58,986 nucleotides of DNA from Rhizobiaceae bacterium (GTDB taxonomy: Bacteria; Pseudomonadota; Alphaproteobacteria; Rhizobiales; Rhizobiaceae), in assembly GCA_029212415.1 (NCBI GenBank), contig JARGOF010000025.1, positions 8,992-67,977 on the forward strand, in the 5' to 3' direction. The stretch's first letter is position 1; each line of letters begins with the position of its first letter. The notes beneath the pieces were generated by a model that saw only the letters and a list, made by a program, of their open reading frames with translations, was not told where the DNA came from and made no database searches. This document shows, one piece after another, positions 56,598-58,986 of this stretch. The position numbers and the translations under genes were made by a program.

Positions 56598-56947
56598 GAA
56601 ATGTTTCCTGACGAGTCATCGGTTTCGGTCGGTTGTAATAAATCGCACCTCAAATCGGTTGACGTGTATGAGGCGCTCATCTGGGCAATTTACGTGATTG
56701 TATAGCTTGCAGGCAATCGCTTTGCCAGATCAACGCGCCTGCGTTGGATCATGGAGCGCACTTTTGACCTGGTTTTGTTTCTGATGAAGCAGGTTGGGAG
56801 CCAAAACCGGTATGATCCTAATTGATAGTAAATCACGCTGGCTGAAAGCAGATCGATTTGCTAAGCTCATGATTGTGCGCTGCGGTAGTCGACAGCGTCG
56901 TAGAAGAGGATGAGTAGCTGAGCAGTTCTGGCGCGCCATTTAACGAG
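56598..56947. other. Divergent promoter gap, no gene recognised
   Basis: The 350 bases between the hydroxyacid dehydrogenase and the ATP-grasp gene contain no convincing frame. I see no clear hairpin or operator; promoters for both genes should lie here. Confidence 0.4.
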
Positions 56948-58339
56948 ATGGAAAATGCAGACGGTGTACGGTCTCCCTACAGGAGTGTCGCCGATTGGAT
57001 AGAGGACACGGGCACAGAACTGTTGACCCGCCGACGCGAAGAGGCGGAGGCGATTTTCCGAAAAATCGGCATAACCTTCGCAGTCTATGGCGAGGGGGGA
57101 GATCCGGAGCGGCTGATACCGTTTGACCTGATCCCTCGGGTCTTTGCAGCCAGTGAATGGTCGGTTCTGGAAAACGGCATTCGCCAAAGGGCGCGGGCGC
57201 TGAACGCCTTTCTCTATGACATCTACCATCGTGGCGAGATCATAAAAGCCGGCATCGTTCCAGGCGAACTTGTCTATCAAAACGCAGCCTATTTGCCGCA
57301 AATGGTGGGTTTTTCGCCGCCCGGCCGCGTTTATAGCCAGATTGTTGGCATCGACATTGTGCGCACCGGTCCCGACAAGTTCCAGGTGCTGGAAGACAAT
57401 TGCCGCACGCCGTCCGGCGTCAGCTACATGTTGGAAAACCGCGAGATCATGACGCGGATGTTCCCGGATATTTTCACCGGCGGGCCGGTCAGGTCTGTCG
57501 ATCATTATCCGGATGAATTGTTGAGAACACTCATGGAGGTTGCGCCGGCAGCATGCACGGGAGAGCCTACCGTTGTGCTGCTGACACCCGGTTCCTTGAA
57601 TTCAGCCTATTACGAGCATTCCTTTCTGGCCGATCTCATGGGGATCGAACTGGTTGAGCCAAAGGATCTGTTCGTCGATGATGCACGTGTCTGGATGCGC
57701 ACCACCCATGGTCCAAAACAGGTGGACGTGATCTATCGTCGTATTGATGATGATTATCTTGATCCACTGACGTTCAGGCCGGACAGTCTGCTGGGGATAC
57801 CGGGATTGTTTGATGCCTACCGGGCCGGTTACGTCAATATTTGTTCGGCCCCGGGTGCGGGGGTTGCCGACGACAAGGCCATCTATATCTACGTGCCTGA
57901 GATGATCCGTTTTTATCTGCGTGAAGAGCCCATACTTGAGAACATCCAGACCTTCCAGTGCGGGCGGAAGGATGAATGCAAATATGTGCTGGAAAATATT
58001 GATGACTTGGTGGTCAAGGAAGTTCATGGATCGGGTGGTTACGGCATGCTGATCGGACCCAAAAGCACAAAAGCCGAGATCGAGGCATACCGTCAGCGCA
58101 TTCTGGCTGATCCGGGCAACTTCATTGCCCAACCAACCCTCAACCTGTCGACTGCACCGACATTGCATGAACGGGAAATATCCGGACGCCACGTTGATTT
58201 CAGGCCTTTTTGTCTGGTTGGAAAAACAATCCGGTTGGTTCCCGGCGGCCTGACCCGTGTTGCTCTGCAGCCTGGGTCCCTGGTGGTCAATTCAAGCCAG
58301 GGCGGCGGCGTCAAGGACACCTGGGTATTGCGGGAGTAG
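56948..58339 (+). CDS. Circularly permuted type-2 ATP-grasp protein
   Basis: The 463-residue protein has FDLIPRVFAASEWSVLENGI, RALNAFLYDIYHRGEIIKAG, FQVLEDNCRTPSGVSYMLEN, VVLLTPGSLNSAYYEHSFLA, VKEVHGSGGYGMLIGPKST and HVDFRPFCLVG, which is the CP-ATP-grasp layout. Such proteins occur with alpha-E and transglutaminase-like proteins in a conserved gene set thought to make or modify a peptide bond. The alpha-E gene follows by four bases. Confidence 0.93.
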   Translation: MENADGVRSPYRSVADWIEDTGTELLTRRREEAEAIFRKIGITFAVYGEGGDPERLIPFDLIPRVFAASEWSVLENGIRQRARALNAFLYDIYHRGEIIKAGIVPGELVYQNAAYLPQMVGFSPPGRVYSQIVGIDIVRTGPDKFQVLEDNCRTPSGVSYMLENREIMTRMFPDIFTGGPVRSVDHYPDELLRTLMEVAPAACTGEPTVVLLTPGSLNSAYYEHSFLADLMGIELVEPKDLFVDDARVWMRTTHGPKQVDVIYRRIDDDYLDPLTFRPDSLLGIPGLFDAYRAGYVNICSAPGAGVADDKAIYIYVPEMIRFYLREEPILENIQTFQCGRKDECKYVLENIDDLVVKEVHGSGGYGMLIGPKSTKAEIEAYRQRILADPGNFIAQPTLNLSTAPTLHEREISGRHVDFRPFCLVGKTIRLVPGGLTRVALQPGSLVVNSSQGGGVKDTWVLRE

Positions 58340-58343
58340 AGTT

Positions 58344-58986
58344 ATGTTAAGTCGTGCTGCTGCAAATCTGTTCTGGCTGGGCCGCTTCATCGAGCGCGCA
58401 GAAGCCACTGCTCGAATGATTTCCATGGGCCAGAGAATGTCCATGTTGCCTGGCACTCAAGGGCAGTCCGAGTGGACATCCATCATGATGGCCACCGGAA
58501 CTCAACTGCCGGAAGGGCGTCCGGTTACCGAGGCGGACATCGTATCCGGCCTTATTCTGGATCCTCAGAATCCGTCTGCAATCCAATCATGCCTGGCGCG
58601 GGCGCGCGAAAACGGACGAGCGGTGCGCACCGCACTGACACAGGAAATGTGGGAGAGCCTCAACGAGGACTGGCGCTACCTTGAGGTGATGGATACGCAG
58701 ACGGCGCGCCAGCAGCTTGGATCCATCATGGATTGGGTGCGCAAGCGGACAGCCGTTTTCAGAGGCGCTGTCGAAACCGCGATGCTGCGCAATGAAGGCT
58801 ACAATTTCCTGCGGCTCGGAGGCAGTATTGAACGTGCAGACATGACGCTGCGCCTTTTGAATGTGAAGTACTATCTGTTGCTGCCGGAGACGGAAGTCGT
58901 GGGCGGTGGCCGGGATCATCACCAGTGGATGTCCATGCTCCATGCCGTATCGGGCCTTAGAGCCTACCACCAGTATTACGATGGTG
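58344..58986 (+). CDS. Alpha-E domain protein (3' cut by window edge)
   Basis: The frame from ATG 58344 is open to the end of the window (214 codons). It opens LSRAAANLFWLGRFIERAEA and has NEGYNFLRLGGSIERADMTL and LNVKYYLLLPE, typical of all-helical alpha-E proteins that travel with CP-ATP-grasp genes. The usual length is about 310 residues, so about a third is missing. Transglutaminase-like and proteasome-type peptidase genes often come next. Confidence 0.92.
   Translation, partial: MLSRAAANLFWLGRFIERAEATARMISMGQRMSMLPGTQGQSEWTSIMMATGTQLPEGRPVTEADIVSGLILDPQNPSAIQSCLARARENGRAVRTALTQEMWESLNEDWRYLEVMDTQTARQQLGSIMDWVRKRTAVFRGAVETAMLRNEGYNFLRLGGSIERADMTLRLLNVKYYLLLPETEVVGGGRDHHQWMSMLHAVSGLRAYHQYYDG

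Overview
The window looks like a chromosomal segment of an alphaproteobacterium, most likely Hyphomicrobiales (rhizobia-like). Evidence for this is the remains of a rhizobial frc fructose locus (ROK regulator, FrcB, FrcA, FrcK), a DUF992 secreted protein, a UgpC/MalK-type sugar ABC operon with paired Gfo/Idh/MocA dehydrogenases and TIM-barrel isomerases, and moderate-to-high GC. No phage, plasmid or CRISPR genes are seen. Genes are densely packed on both strands, and the first and last genes are cut by the window edges.

Left part (1-13.4 kb): small envelope proteins, a lysozyme-like lipoprotein, a small membrane protein overlapping a TPR protein with eight near-identical 47-residue repeats, tRNA-Pro(GGG), a DUF6492 glycosyltransferase-like gene, two membrane-anchored regulators (AraC type and LytTR type), two exported proteins (a metal-dependent hydrolase and a lectin/DUF1554-like protein), AlkC and DeoD. 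Middle-left (13.6-21.5 kb): a thiamine-precursor operon under a TPP riboswitch (ykoF-like, thiX, thiZ, thiY), a DUF427 protein, a Tag-like glycosylase, an M20 amidohydrolase and a membrane GGDEF/EAL protein.

Sugar region (21.7-33.8 kb): an eight-gene operon on the minus strand (binding protein, two permeases, ATPase, two isomerases, two dehydrogenases) preceded by two LacI-like operator palindromes 32 bp apart. Next to it lies a decaying fructose transporter: frcB has lost its ATG and carries a stop codon, frcC is gone, frcA lacks its Walker A end, but frcK and the divergent ROK regulator are intact.

Middle-right (33.9-42.3 kb): an EF-hand protein divergent from an OmpR/EnvZ-type pair, then a surface-glycan cluster with four GT25 genes in two subfamilies (two convergent A/B pairs) plus one GT11 gene.

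Right part (42.6-59 kb): ferredoxin-NADP reductase, a serine/threonine dehydratase, glyoxalase-type proteins, a 300-bp MITE-like element whose end supplies the stop codon of fadH, an NTF2-fadH operon divergent from padR with a near-ideal PadR operator, a DUF992 protein, an FMN glutamate-synthase-like protein, a convergent LuxR-type regulator and hybrid kinase, a 760-bp gap with a promoter-plus-terminator pair that may encode a small RNA, a D-2-hydroxyacid dehydrogenase, and a circularly permuted ATP-grasp/alpha-E pair.

All assignments rest on reading translated sequence and motifs; no database search was run.
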